A stretch of 41,120 nt of DNA from Lachnobacterium bovis (GCF_900111325.1 NZ_FOGW01000022.1:1-41120), one strand, 5' to 3'; numbered from the stretch's first letter, positions 24,276 through 32,707 are shown. The notes: generated from the letters alone by a model not told the origin. Numbers and translations are program-made.

Positions 24276-25097
24276 ATGGTAATTAAAAGCGTAGAATTAG
24301 AAACAGTCTGTGGAGTTACAAGTGTGCTTCCAGAAAATACATTGTTTGAGGTTGCTTTTGCAGGTAAATCAAACGTAGGAAAATCATCAATGATTAATAC
24401 TATTTTGAATAGAAAAGGTATGGCAAGAATTTCGTCACAACCAGGAAAAACTCAAACAATTAATTTTTATAATATTAATAATATTGGATATTTAGTTGAT
24501 TTACCAGGATACGGATATGCAAGAGCTAATGAAGAAATAAAAGCTCAATGGGGTGTAATGATTGAAAATTATTTACATCAATCACAAAAATTACAGGCCG
24601 TATTCTTATTAATTGATATTAGACATGAGCCATCCGATAATGACTGTTTAATGTATGATTGGATAAATTCGCAAGGATTTAAACCAATTATTGTAGCAAC
24701 TAAGGCTGATAAATTAAAGAGCAGTCAGATTAATTCACATGTTTCAAGAATTAGACAGGTTCTAGGAATGAAGAGAGAAGATTTGTTAATTCCATTTTCG
24801 TCAGAGACAAAAGTAGGAAAAAATGAGTTAATGGACGTGATCGATAATTTTCTTTTAAGAAATCCAGATCAAACTCCTATGACAAAAGAGCAATTAATCG
24901 AAAAAAAAGTGTTAACTGCGCGCGAGGAAAAGGAGTATATTCTATCTAAACAAGGTAAAGAAAAAGAAACAAAGACTAAGGAAAGATGGAAAAAGACAGG
25001 AAAAGAAACTAAAGCACAGCGTCAGAAAAAGGCTATGAAGAAAGAACAAAAAAAAGCTGTTGCTAGAAAAAATAAAAACAAAATAAAAAAGAAATAA
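24276..25097 (+). CDS. engB: ribosome biogenesis GTPase EngB (YsxC/YihA) with long basic tail
   Basis: 273 aa; the family is normally near 200. The GTPase core has the P-loop GKSNVGKSS (about 30-38), G2 Thr region PGKTQTINF, G3 DLPGYGYA and G4 TKADK. It is needed for late assembly of the large ribosomal subunit. From about residue 200 to the end there is an extra 70-residue tail, almost all Lys, Glu, Thr, Arg and Gln, ending in a dense Lys/Asn run. This may be an RNA-binding extension; that is inference. It lies 95 bp after lon and 28 bp before the metal transporter genes. Confidence 0.95.
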   Translation: MVIKSVELETVCGVTSVLPENTLFEVAFAGKSNVGKSSMINTILNRKGMARISSQPGKTQTINFYNINNIGYLVDLPGYGYARANEEIKAQWGVMIENYLHQSQKLQAVFLLIDIRHEPSDNDCLMYDWINSQGFKPIIVATKADKLKSSQINSHVSRIRQVLGMKREDLLIPFSSETKVGKNELMDVIDNFLLRNPDQTPMTKEQLIEKKVLTAREEKEYILSKQGKEKETKTKERWKKTGKETKAQRQKKAMKKEQKKAVARKNKNKIKKK

Positions 25098-25125
25098 GAG
25101 TAAATTGAGAAAGGAATTATAAAAG

Positions 25126-26037
25126 ATGAAAAAAAGATATCAAACTTTTGGATGTATTTTGCTTGCAATACTAGCTATGTTTGTGATTTGTACAGTGGTA
25201 AGTGTTTCTTTTGATAAATCATCAAAAAAACAAAAAAGTAAGCTAATAGTAACATCTTTTTACCCAATGTATGTTGCAACTTCTAATATTGTAGATGGTG
25301 CAGATGTTGAATTAAAAAATTTAAGTGAGCCTAAAACAGGATGCTTACATGATTTCCAATTAACAACACAAGATATGAAATTAATATCTACATCAGATAT
25401 TTTTGTGGCAAATGGTGCAGGAATGGAGTCTTTTTTAGAAGATATTGTAAAAGAATATAAAAACGTTAGTATAATTGATTCAAGTAAAGGGATTAATTTA
25501 TTAAAAGAAGAAGATGAAGAAAATTCACATATTTGGATGGGAACAAAAACTTATAGACAGCAAGTAAAAAATATTGCAAAACAGCTTTCTAAGGATGATC
25601 CGGATAATGCCAAAATATATATGAAAAATGCAAAATTGTATGATGAAAAATTAAAGAAATTGCAGAAACAAGAAAAGGAACTTTCATCAAAGCTAACATC
25701 AAAAAATATCATTATTTTTCATGAAGCATTTGCATATTTAGCAGAAGATCTAGATTTAGATGTAAAATATGTGTTAGATTTAGATGAGGAACGACAAGTT
25801 AGTGCTGGCGAGATAGCAGATGTTTTATCACAGGTAAAGAAAAATAAAATAGAATATATTTTGGCGGAAAAACAATATGCAAAAAGCGTAGGTGATGCAA
25901 TAGAACGTGAAAGCAACGTAAAAGTTATTTATATTGATCCGCTAAATAGAGGTAAATATGATAAAAATTCTTATTTAGATGGAATGAAAAAAAATCTAGA
26001 TAAAATAGAAAAGGAAATTACTAATAAGCAGAATTAG
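25126..26037 (+). CDS. znuA: metal ABC transporter substrate-binding protein (zinc/manganese type)
   Basis: 303 aa, cluster A-I solute-binding protein. An N-terminal membrane segment (about 8-28) acts as signal or anchor; the Cys in FVICTV is not a good lipobox. Metal ligand positions fit the family: His in GCLHDFQ, His in NSHIWMG, His in IFHEAF, and an acidic residue near the C-terminus (YIDPLNR). The His-rich loop found in many Zn-binding ZnuA proteins is absent; manganese cannot be excluded. AAAGGAAT precedes the ATG. First gene of a three-gene transporter. Confidence 0.88.
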   Translation: MKKRYQTFGCILLAILAMFVICTVVSVSFDKSSKKQKSKLIVTSFYPMYVATSNIVDGADVELKNLSEPKTGCLHDFQLTTQDMKLISTSDIFVANGAGMESFLEDIVKEYKNVSIIDSSKGINLLKEEDEENSHIWMGTKTYRQQVKNIAKQLSKDDPDNAKIYMKNAKLYDEKLKKLQKQEKELSSKLTSKNIIIFHEAFAYLAEDLDLDVKYVLDLDEERQVSAGEIADVLSQVKKNKIEYILAEKQYAKSVGDAIERESNVKVIYIDPLNRGKYDKNSYLDGMKKNLDKIEKEITNKQN

Positions 26038-26058
26038 TTATCGTGAAAGGAAAAAATT

Positions 26059-26880
26059 ATGCAAAAAATAATTAAACCATGTGGTTTTCATTGCATAAAA
26101 ATTAAAAATCTTGGTGTACAATTTGGAGAGCAAGAAGTTTTAAAAGATATTAATTTGCATGTTCATTGTGGAACATTAAATGCAATTATTGGCCAAAATG
26201 GTGCCGGTAAATCAACGTTAATACGTGCAATACTTGATGATATTCCACATACAGGAGAAATTGAATTTAGAGACACTAAAGATGGTCATATAAAAAAATT
26301 AAAAATTGGTTATGTCCCACAATCTATTAATATTGAAAAAAATACACCAGTGTCCGTATTTGATTTGATGGCAAGTTTTGAATCAAGGTCACCGATATTT
26401 TTATTTAAAAGAAAAAAAACATACAATAAAATAAAAAAAGCATTAAAAGTATTTGAAGCAGATGATTTAATAGATAAGAAAGTGTGTAATTTGTCCGGAG
26501 GTCAACTTCAAAGGGTATTACTTTCTTTAGCTATTATGGATAGTCCTAATTTGCTTTTATTAGATGAACCGGTCTCTGGAATTGATCAAAATGGTATGAA
26601 GCTATTTTTTGAAACAATGTATTACTTGAAGACACATTATGATTTGGCAATTATTTTGATATCACATGATTTAGACTATGTAAAAAAATATGCAGATCAT
26701 GTGGCTTTGATAGATAAAACTATTGTGTGCCAGGGAAATGCAAAAAAAGTATTTGAAAGCGAAGAATTTGATAATATATTTAGAAATTCTGCAAATGAAT
26801 CGTGGGTAGATTTAGATCAGGATTCGAAAGAGAAAAGTCTAGAAGATATTGCAGAAAAATTTGGCTCAAAGGAGGATTAA
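26059..26880 (+). CDS. znuC: metal ABC transporter ATP-binding protein
   Basis: 273 aa ATPase of the zinc/manganese importer. Walker A GQNGAGKS is at 45-52, the Q-loop in GYVPQSINIEK, signature LSGGQLQR near 148-155, Walker B LLLLDEPVSG, switch His in ISHDLDYV. A C-terminal tail of about 35 acidic residues extends beyond the core. The stop lies 6 bp before the permease start, indicating coupling. Confidence 0.92.
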   Translation: MQKIIKPCGFHCIKIKNLGVQFGEQEVLKDINLHVHCGTLNAIIGQNGAGKSTLIRAILDDIPHTGEIEFRDTKDGHIKKLKIGYVPQSINIEKNTPVSVFDLMASFESRSPIFLFKRKKTYNKIKKALKVFEADDLIDKKVCNLSGGQLQRVLLSLAIMDSPNLLLLDEPVSGIDQNGMKLFFETMYYLKTHYDLAIILISHDLDYVKKYADHVALIDKTIVCQGNAKKVFESEEFDNIFRNSANESWVDLDQDSKEKSLEDIAEKFGSKED

Positions 26881-26886
26881 ACAAAG

Positions 26887-27693
26887 ATGGATTTTACAAA
26901 TTGGTTAAATTTTCAATTTATGAGAAATGCCATATTGGCGATATTAATAATCACTCCTTTATTTGGTATTATTGGAACAATGATAATAAATAAAAAAATG
27001 GCTTTTTTTTCTGATGCATTAGGACATTCAGCGTTGACTGGAATTGCAGTCGGAGTAATATGCGGAATAAAAGAAGTTACTATTTCGATGATTATTTTTT
27101 CAGTTATATTTGCGTTGTTATTGAATAAGATTAGTAAGAATAGCACAGCTTCAAAAGATACAATAATATCTGTTTTTTCATCTTGTTCAGTTGCTATAGG
27201 TTTAGCAATTTTAAGTAAAGGTGGTAATTTCAGTGAATATTCAAGTATGTTAGTTGGAGATGTACTTAGTATAACTTCAAAAGAGATAATTTACCTTGCT
27301 GTGATTTTTGTGGCGACTATTATTTTTTGGATCTTTGCTTCAAACGAATTAAATGCAATTGCAATTCATAAGACATTAGCAAAAAGTAAAAATATAAAAG
27401 TAGAATTATTAGAAAATCTTTTTGCAGTGTTTATTGCACTAATTGTTACAGTTTCAATAAAATGGGTTGGTATTATAATTATAAATGCACTTATAATATT
27501 ACCGGCTGCATCAAGTAGAAATATAGCAGAAAACATAAGAGAATATCATTTGTTTTCTGTAATTATTGCTATGTTTTCTGGGGCATTAGGACTTTGGGTA
27601 TCTTATTATACAAATGTAGCTACAGGTCCTATGATAGTAATAATAGCCTCTATAATTTATTTTTTAACATATATTTTTGGAGGAAAAGAATAA
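26887..27693 (+). CDS. znuB: metal ABC transporter permease
   Basis: 268 aa with seven to eight membrane segments and the ABC-3 family motif FFSDALGHSALTGIA near the N-terminus; another landmark is the IIINALIILPAASSRNIA stretch around residues 195-215. It forms the channel for zinc or manganese with the upstream ATPase and binding protein. GGAGG at the 3' end of the ATPase gene serves as its ribosome site. Confidence 0.93.
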   Translation: MDFTNWLNFQFMRNAILAILIITPLFGIIGTMIINKKMAFFSDALGHSALTGIAVGVICGIKEVTISMIIFSVIFALLLNKISKNSTASKDTIISVFSSCSVAIGLAILSKGGNFSEYSSMLVGDVLSITSKEIIYLAVIFVATIIFWIFASNELNAIAIHKTLAKSKNIKVELLENLFAVFIALIVTVSIKWVGIIIINALIILPAASSRNIAENIREYHLFSVIIAMFSGALGLWVSYYTNVATGPMIVIIASIIYFLTYIFGGKE

Positions 27694-27741
27694 ATATAAT
27701 CATCAATAGTATAAATATAGAATTTTTAATTTTTGAGTTCA

Positions 27742-27788
27742 TATAAAAAGTCGATGGCATTAGAAGAGGAGGGAATGCCATCGACTTT
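27742..27788 (-). terminator. terminator between convergent genes (15-bp perfect stem)
   Basis: Arms AAAGTCGATGGCATT (27747-27761) and AATGCCATCGACTTT (27774-27788) are perfectly complementary with a 12-nt loop that contains GAGGAGGG. On the minus strand the stem runs into a T-rich tail, so it mainly ends the gene at 27861; it probably also blocks the metal operon on the plus strand. A second hairpin (TGAGG/CCTCA with inner CATAA/TTATG, 27796-27836) lies before it. Confidence 0.8.
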
Positions 27789-27860
27789 ACAAATATGAGG
27801 GAACATAAGAGGACATGGGATAATTATGCTTCCTCACAGAAAATTTCAAAAATCAGTGTC

Positions 27861-28481
27861 TTAAGTTTCAGTTTTTGTATCGGTAGAAGTTTTACCTTCA
27901 TTTACCCATTTATCAAATTTTTCCAATACAGCATCATATGTTTTCTTAGATATTTCTGGTAATTCTTTGCCCCACGTATTAGTAGCTTTTTCAAAACCTT
28001 TTTTGAAAGCATCTAGAAGCTCAGGGGCAGCAGATGGATCGTCATTTGCCAAAGCTTTTGCAAAATCAAGAATTCTATCAGAGGTTTGTTCAACTCCCCA
28101 ATAACCATCGTCAGCAATATCCTTTTGAGCTTGTGCCTTTACTTCAGGTGTAACAGTAAAATCGCCTGAAGCTAAGAATTTCCATATATCGTCAGTTGCA
28201 GCAAGAGTTTTCCCTTGTCTGCTAATAGTCTGTTGTACAATGTTAATAAGTTGTTGCTTGCGAGCATCTGCGTCAAGTTTTAATTGTTCGATGATAGCGG
28301 CATGATCTGTTTTTTTTACAGAATCATTTTTCGAAGCATCAGATTTTTCGTATACAACTGCATCTTCATTAAATCCAGTTTTGTTAGTTTTTTTGTCTTC
28401 TACAGAGTCAGTATTCTTTTTTGAAACAGTAGAAGTCGCCACTGTGGTGGCTAGTGAATTATTAATCGCTCCTATACTCAT
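27861..28481 (-). CDS. conserved hypothetical protein behind a sigma-D-like promoter
   Basis: 206 aa, function unknown. The first 75 residues are Ser/Thr/Lys/Asp-rich and probably disordered. Residues about 80-200 form a compact helical domain with the motifs DGYWGVEQTSDRILDFAKAL and FEKATNTWGKELPEISKKTYD, which I recall from conserved hypothetical proteins often seen in motile bacteria. No signal peptide or Cys. The in-frame ATG at 28523 has no ribosome site; AAGGAGGG lies before the ATG at 28481. Monocistronic, with its own terminator. The upstream promoter suggests co-regulation with flagellar genes, none of which are in this window. Confidence 0.8.
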   Translation of the reverse strand: MSIGAINNSLATTVATSTVSKKNTDSVEDKKTNKTGFNEDAVVYEKSDASKNDSVKKTDHAAIIEQLKLDADARKQQLINIVQQTISRQGKTLAATDDIWKFLASGDFTVTPEVKAQAQKDIADDGYWGVEQTSDRILDFAKALANDDPSAAPELLDAFKKGFEKATNTWGKELPEISKKTYDAVLEKFDKWVNEGKTSTDTKTET

Positions 28482-28583
28482 AAAGATACCCTCCTTGGTA
28501 AAAAAGCCATTTACATTTGCCACGACTCATTTCCTTTGAAAACGCAACAAATTGGCAAGCGGTAACATACAGTTCTATCTTGT

Positions 28584-28610
28584 ATATCGGATAATAAGTT
28601 GGTAAATATA
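28584..28610 (-). promoter_or_regulatory. sigma-D (sigma-28)-like promoter
   Basis: On the minus strand: TATA (28610-28607), 15 bases, then TCCGATAT (28591-28584). The Bacillus sigma-D consensus is TAAA, 15 bases, GCCGATAT, so this matches 3 of 4 and 7 of 8 positions at ideal spacing. No good sigma-A promoter was seen in the same stretch. Confidence 0.6.
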
Positions 28611-28638
28611 AGTAACATAAAATAAAAAAGCATAAGAG

Positions 28639-28667
28639 TTGACCTTTTTTTTAAATGATGTTAAGAT
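28639..28667 (+). promoter_or_regulatory. promoter of ispE
   Basis: TTGACC at 28639-28644 and TAAGAT at 28662-28667 with a 17-bp, T-rich spacer; the ispE start codon lies 29 bp after the -10. Confidence 0.7.
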
Positions 28668-28695
28668 TTTTTTGTATACAATAAGGAGAAAAAAC

Positions 28696-29568
28696 ATGGA
28701 TAAAATAGTATTGAAAGCGTTAGCTAAAATAAATCTAGGTTTAGATGTTGTCGGAAAAAGAGATAACGGTTATCATGATGTTAGAATGATAATGCAGAAT
28801 ATTAACATTTATGATAAAATTTGTATGGAAAAAATACCAGAAGATGTTATACAGTTACAGACATCATTATCTTTTTTACCGGTTAACGAAAATAATTTGG
28901 CATATAAAGCAGCGCAGTTAATGAAAGATGAATTTAACATTTCTGAAGGTGTATCAATTAAAATTGAAAAAAGAATACCGGTATCGGCTGGTCTTGCAGG
29001 GGGAAGTGCAGATGCAGCAGCAGTGTTAATTGGTATGAAAAAATTATTTAATTGTGATGTATCTAATGAAAGATTAAAAGAATTATCTGTTAAATTAGGG
29101 GCTGATGTTCCATTTTGCGTGCAAAGAGGAACAGCTTTAGCAGAAGGAATAGGTGAAGAGTTAACAGAATTAGCTCCTTTGATGAGATGTAATTTATTAG
29201 TTGCAAAACCCAAAATTATTGTTCCAACCAAGGTTATTTATCAAAATTTAAAATTAGATAAAAACACATTACATCCAGATATAGATGGAATAATGGAAGC
29301 AATGTCTAATAATGACTTGCATGGTATAGCATCTAAGTTAGGAAATGTATTAGAAACAGTTACAATTCCAATGCATCCGGTTATTCAAGAGATAAAGGAC
29401 AAAATGGTAGAATATGGCGCATTAAATTCACTAATGAGTGGAAGTGGTCCTACGGTTTTTGGCATTTTCGAAGATGAAAAAACTCTTGAAAGGGCATATG
29501 GATTATTAAAAGAAACAAAATTAGCACCATATGTTGCTAAAACTAGCACATATAGTTCTAAAAGATAA
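28696..29568 (+). CDS. ispE: 4-diphosphocytidyl-2-C-methyl-D-erythritol kinase
   Basis: 290 aa GHMP-family kinase of the MEP (non-mevalonate) isoprenoid pathway; it phosphorylates CDP-ME on the 2-hydroxyl. The N-terminal AKINLGLDV motif, the glycine-rich ATP loop PVSAGLAGGSAD (95-106) and the C-terminal MSGSGPTVFG motif are all present. AAGGAG precedes the ATG at 28696; the in-frame ATG at 28654 lies inside the promoter and is rejected. Followed by a GntR regulator after a short hairpin. Confidence 0.96.
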   Translation: MDKIVLKALAKINLGLDVVGKRDNGYHDVRMIMQNINIYDKICMEKIPEDVIQLQTSLSFLPVNENNLAYKAAQLMKDEFNISEGVSIKIEKRIPVSAGLAGGSADAAAVLIGMKKLFNCDVSNERLKELSVKLGADVPFCVQRGTALAEGIGEELTELAPLMRCNLLVAKPKIIVPTKVIYQNLKLDKNTLHPDIDGIMEAMSNNDLHGIASKLGNVLETVTIPMHPVIQEIKDKMVEYGALNSLMSGSGPTVFGIFEDEKTLERAYGLLKETKLAPYVAKTSTYSSKR

Positions 29569-29589
29569 GGGTAATTTTACAAGGAAAAT

Positions 29590-29619
29590 AAAAGGACAAA
29601 GTAATGGTGGGGTCCTTTT
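29590..29619 (+). promoter_or_regulatory. hairpin between ispE and the GntR gene
   Basis: Stem AAAAGGAC/GTCCTTTT with a 14-nt loop; only four T at the end, all within the stem. Either a weak terminator or a processing hairpin. Confidence 0.45.
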
Positions 29620-29652
29620 GATAGGATGGTTTAGAATAGGAGAAGTGAAAAT

Positions 29653-30336
29653 ATGACAGAGGAATTAGACTTAAAATTAAATACTAATGAGTATTTGCCA
29701 CTAAGAGATATTGTTTTTAATACTTTAAGAGAGGCAATTCTTAGAGGTAAGTTACACCCGGGGGAAAGATTAATGGAAGCACAATTGGCTACCAAATTAG
29801 GTGTAAGTAGAACTCCAATACGTGAAGCAATAAGAATGCTTGAACAAGAAGGATTAGCAGTAACTATTCCTAGAAAAGGTGCTGAAGTTGCTAAAATGAC
29901 GGAAAAAGATATGGAAGACGTTTTAGAAATAAGAGAAGCACTTGATGAATTAGCAGCGAAAATAGCTTGTAAAAAGATGACTGAAGAACAAATATCCAAT
30001 TTAAAAGCAATCGGAAAAGAATTTGAAAACAGTCTTGAAACAAGTGATATAAGAACAATTGCAGAAAAAGATGTAGAATTCCATGATACAATTTATGAAG
30101 CAACAGAAAATCCTAAATTAGTTGTTTTGTTAAGTAATTTAAGAGAGCAAATGTATAGGTATAGAGTTGAATATATAAAAAAACCAGAGAATTATCCAAC
30201 ACTTGTCAAAGAGCATAATGCGATTGTACAAGGTTTAGAAGCTAGAGATGAATCAGTACTTACATCTGCAATGCAAAAGCATATCAAAAATCAAGCATTA
30301 GCTGTTAAAGAAGTTATTAGAAATCAAGAAGATTAG
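29653..30336 (+). CDS. GntR-family transcriptional regulator, FadR/FCD subfamily
   Basis: 227 aa. The winged helix-turn-helix is at residues 10-75 (LRDIVFNTLREAI, then LGVSRTPIREAIRMLEQEG, the classic GntR recognition helix). The C-terminal FCD ligand domain (about 80-220) has the metal-binding pattern with Asp/His residues in EKDVEFHDTIYEAT and VKEHNAIVQGLEARD. Ligands of this subfamily are usually small organic acids; the target here is not evident, since neighbours are ispE and a DUF1934 gene. AGGAGAAG precedes the ATG. Confidence 0.93.
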   Translation: MTEELDLKLNTNEYLPLRDIVFNTLREAILRGKLHPGERLMEAQLATKLGVSRTPIREAIRMLEQEGLAVTIPRKGAEVAKMTEKDMEDVLEIREALDELAAKIACKKMTEEQISNLKAIGKEFENSLETSDIRTIAEKDVEFHDTIYEATENPKLVVLLSNLREQMYRYRVEYIKKPENYPTLVKEHNAIVQGLEARDESVLTSAMQKHIKNQALAVKEVIRNQED

Positions 30337-30346
30337 AGGTGAACCG

Positions 30347-30772
30347 ATGGCAAGAGATATATTAGTGGCTGTTAAGGGAAAGCAAGTTAATAGAAAAGAC
30401 CCAGAAGATACTAATACATCTGAAGTTGTAACTCAAGGAAAATTTCATTCAAAAGACGATAATTATTTTATAAGTTACAATACAATAGAAGAAGATAAAA
30501 GTGTAACTAATAATCTTATAAAAGTTACAGGTAATAAAATAGAAGTCGTAAAAAAAGGCTCATTGAATTCAAATATGGTCTTTGAAGTAGGCAAAAAAAA
30601 TGTAACAAAATATACGACTATGTATGGTACATTAGAACTAGGTGTTATAACTAAGAATATTAATATAAATGAATCAACAGAGCATGTAACGCTAGATTTA
30701 GATTACGTTTTAGAATTTGCTGAAAATTACGCATACGATAGTAAGATAAATATTAAAATAAAATTTTTATAA
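30347..30772 (+). CDS. DUF1934 (YwiB-like) beta-barrel protein
   Basis: 141 aa. Alternating strands throughout, with motifs YFISYNTIEED, NMVFEVGKKN, YGTLELGVIT and a closing LDLDYVLEFA, characteristic of the DUF1934/YwiB family, a calycin-like small barrel of unknown function. No signal or membrane segment. AGAGGTGAA precedes the ATG, 10 bp after the GntR stop, so the two are likely coupled. Confidence 0.88.
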   Translation: MARDILVAVKGKQVNRKDPEDTNTSEVVTQGKFHSKDDNYFISYNTIEEDKSVTNNLIKVTGNKIEVVKKGSLNSNMVFEVGKKNVTKYTTMYGTLELGVITKNININESTEHVTLDLDYVLEFAENYAYDSKINIKIKFL

Positions 30773-30776
30773 AAAG

Positions 30777-30809
30777 AAAACTGTGCAAATGTTTTTGCAC
30801 AGTTTTTTA
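30777..30809 (+). terminator. bidirectional terminator
   Basis: Stem AAAACTGTGCAAA/TTTTGCACAGTTTT with a short loop, flanked by A-run and T-run on the two sides; it can end both the DUF1934 gene and the convergent gene at 30817. Confidence 0.92.
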
Positions 30810-30816
30810 TATGTAA

Positions 30817-31305
30817 TTATTTCTTTTTTTTCTGTTCTTTAAGCTCTTTAGAAGCTTGATTGTATTTTTCTGCCATTCTTGCACGGAAGCCTTTTTTTGT
30901 TGTCGATCTTTCGATTGGGCCTCTAATACCACGAATTTCAGAAATATATAAACCTCCAACAAATGCACTAATTTCTTTTCCTACTGGAATATCGTCAAAG
31001 ATACTCTCATCAGCGATAAAAGATATGATTTTTGGACCAACCTTAGCTTTAACAATTGCCAATTTTTTCATTCGGCGGAAAGCTTTTGGAAGTGTCTCTT
31101 TAATGCTGTTAGGTAATCCAGAATCGTCTGCTTTACATCTTTTTTTGTCAATGATTAATAATGTCATCCATTGAGAGTTTTTAGCAAGGATGTCATCTTG
31201 TTGCTCTTTAGCTTTACGATATTTTTTTTCGAGAAAAAATAAACCTACTGAAAGTGCTAGAAGAACAGCTACGACAACCCATAAGATAATTGTAATAATG
31301 TTCAC
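30817..31305 (-). CDS. membrane-anchored hypothetical protein
   Basis: 162 aa, not recognised. One N-terminal membrane helix (about 4-24, IITIILWVVVAVLLALSVGLF) is followed by a basic segment and a soluble domain of about 110 residues with the motif LLIIDKKRCKADDSGLP, then a Lys-rich C-terminus. The charge pattern suggests the soluble part is cytosolic. Start is GTG at 31305, ten bases after AGGAGG. Own promoter; divergent from a secreted lipoprotein gene. Confidence 0.78.
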   Translation of the reverse strand: MNIITIILWVVVAVLLALSVGLFFLEKKYRKAKEQQDDILAKNSQWMTLLIIDKKRCKADDSGLPNSIKETLPKAFRRMKKLAIVKAKVGPKIISFIADESIFDDIPVGKEISAFVGGLYISEIRGIRGPIERSTTKKGFRARMAEKYNQASKELKEQKKKK

Positions 31306-31337
31306 CTTGGAAATTCCTCCTTTATTTCAATACGTTA

Positions 31338-31366
31338 ATTTTATCATTGATTTTAATAAAAATCAA
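31338..31366 (-). promoter_or_regulatory. promoter of the anchored hypothetical gene, overlapping a palindrome
   Basis: On the minus strand: TTGATT (31366-31361), 17 bases, TAAAAT (31343-31338). The spacer and -35 lie in a palindrome ATTGATTTT/AAAATCAAT (31346-31367), a possible operator. Confidence 0.6.
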
Positions 31367-31387
31367 TCAGATACATATAGTTAGATG

Positions 31388-31417
31388 TTAACAATTTATG
31401 ACTTTTTTTCGTAAAAT
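31388..31417 (+). promoter_or_regulatory. probable promoter of the trigger-factor-like lipoprotein gene
   Basis: TTAACA at 31388-31393 and TAAAAT at 31412-31417, 18-bp spacer. A short palindrome (ATTCCTAATAGGAAT) lies downstream just before the ribosome site. Confidence 0.5.
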
Positions 31418-31495
31418 CTTTTTTTTTTCCAACAAATGTGTTATGTTTAATAGGTTAATGAAATTCCTAATAGGAATTAAGAAAGGGATAAAGTG

Positions 31496-32650
31496 ATGAA
31501 GAAGAAAATAATTTTAGTATTATTAGCATCAATGCTTGCAAGTCAAACAACAGCATGTTCTGTCAATTTAACAAAAAGTGCAGAAAGTACACAGCTTAGA
31601 AGTGGACAGTATGAAATAGATGCAAATAAGCAGGTTAAGAAGCTTGCAAAATATAAAAAAATACCTGTAACAATAGACAATTCAAAATATCAAATGCCAG
31701 AAGGATATGTTGATCAACAATTTGAGACAGTTATAAAGAATCAAGGCTTAGATAAAGTTGAAGTAAAAGATCATGATGTGGTAAGAGATAATGACATCGT
31801 AAAAGTTGATTATACAGGTTATTTAAATAATAAAAAATTCCAAGGTGGGGAAGCTACAGACGTATTAATCGATGTTGCAAAAAATTCAGATGCAACAAGT
31901 GGAACAGGTTATATCGAAGGTTTTACAAATGGTTTAAAAGGAGCTAAAGTTGGTTCAACAGTTAGTAGTAAAGTTACTTTCCCAGCAAATTATTCTCAAA
32001 AAACGTTAGCTGGAAAAGAGACAACTTTTAAGTTTAAGGTAAAAGGTATATATAACATTATAAATAAAGATCAAGTAACAGATGAAATGATAAAAGAAAA
32101 ATTTGGATCTACATATGGAGTAAATTCAGTTGCAGAATTGAAAAAAACAATTTCAGATCAACTTGAAAGTAATATAAAGCAATCAAAGTATCAAGAAAAA
32201 ATGAATACAGTTAAAGATTACGTAGTGAAAAATAGTGATATAAAAATACCTAAAGATTATTTAAATGCAAGGGTTAGAGAATACCAAGAGGCATTTAAAA
32301 AAGAAAATTGTAAGGGAACAACATTAGAAAAATTCTTTAAAAAGAATAATACATCTTTGAAAGATGTAAAAAAACAATGGGTTAAATTTGAAAAGGAACA
32401 GATTTCATTTGAATTAGCATTTACAAAGATTGCTAATAAGGAAAAAATTAAAGTTAAGTCAGATGAACGTAGCAGATATATACAAAATTTAATGTCTGGT
32501 TCAAATGGTCTTTTCAAAAAAGAAAACGATTTATATAAATACTTTGGTGCAGGCAATGTTAAAGAAGGCAAAAAATATATAAATATGCTTCTTAGAGCTC
32601 AAGTTGCAGCAGATAAAGTGGTTTCATACGCTGAAGTTACAGAAAAATAG
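31496..32650 (+). CDS. trigger-factor-like lipoprotein (secreted FKBP-type isomerase)
   Basis: 384 aa. A lipoprotein signal ends with lipidated Cys21 (TTAC). An FKBP-type prolyl isomerase domain follows at about 95-185 (DNDIVKVDYTGYLN, then FPANYSQKTLAGKETTF), and residues about 195-375 match the helical C-terminal region of trigger factor. The N-terminal ribosome-binding domain and its GFRKGKAP signature are missing. It therefore looks like a trigger factor paralogue adapted to fold proteins outside the membrane. A GTG one codon upstream is possible; the ATG at 31496 follows AAAGGG by eight bases. The cytosolic tig is encoded elsewhere in this window. Confidence 0.88.
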   Translation: MKKKIILVLLASMLASQTTACSVNLTKSAESTQLRSGQYEIDANKQVKKLAKYKKIPVTIDNSKYQMPEGYVDQQFETVIKNQGLDKVEVKDHDVVRDNDIVKVDYTGYLNNKKFQGGEATDVLIDVAKNSDATSGTGYIEGFTNGLKGAKVGSTVSSKVTFPANYSQKTLAGKETTFKFKVKGIYNIINKDQVTDEMIKEKFGSTYGVNSVAELKKTISDQLESNIKQSKYQEKMNTVKDYVVKNSDIKIPKDYLNARVREYQEAFKKENCKGTTLEKFFKKNNTSLKDVKKQWVKFEKEQISFELAFTKIANKEKIKVKSDERSRYIQNLMSGSNGLFKKENDLYKYFGAGNVKEGKKYINMLLRAQVAADKVVSYAEVTEK

Positions 32651-32663
32651 AAAAAGGCATATT

Positions 32664-32694
32664 AAATATCTAAATTCAAATAGAGATATTTTTA
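32664..32694 (+). terminator. weak terminator before asnS
   Basis: Stem AAATATCT/AGATATTT with a 12-nt loop, then three to four T; ends the lipoprotein gene or attenuates asnS. Confidence 0.5.
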
Positions 32695-32707
32695 GAAGGG
32701 AGATATT

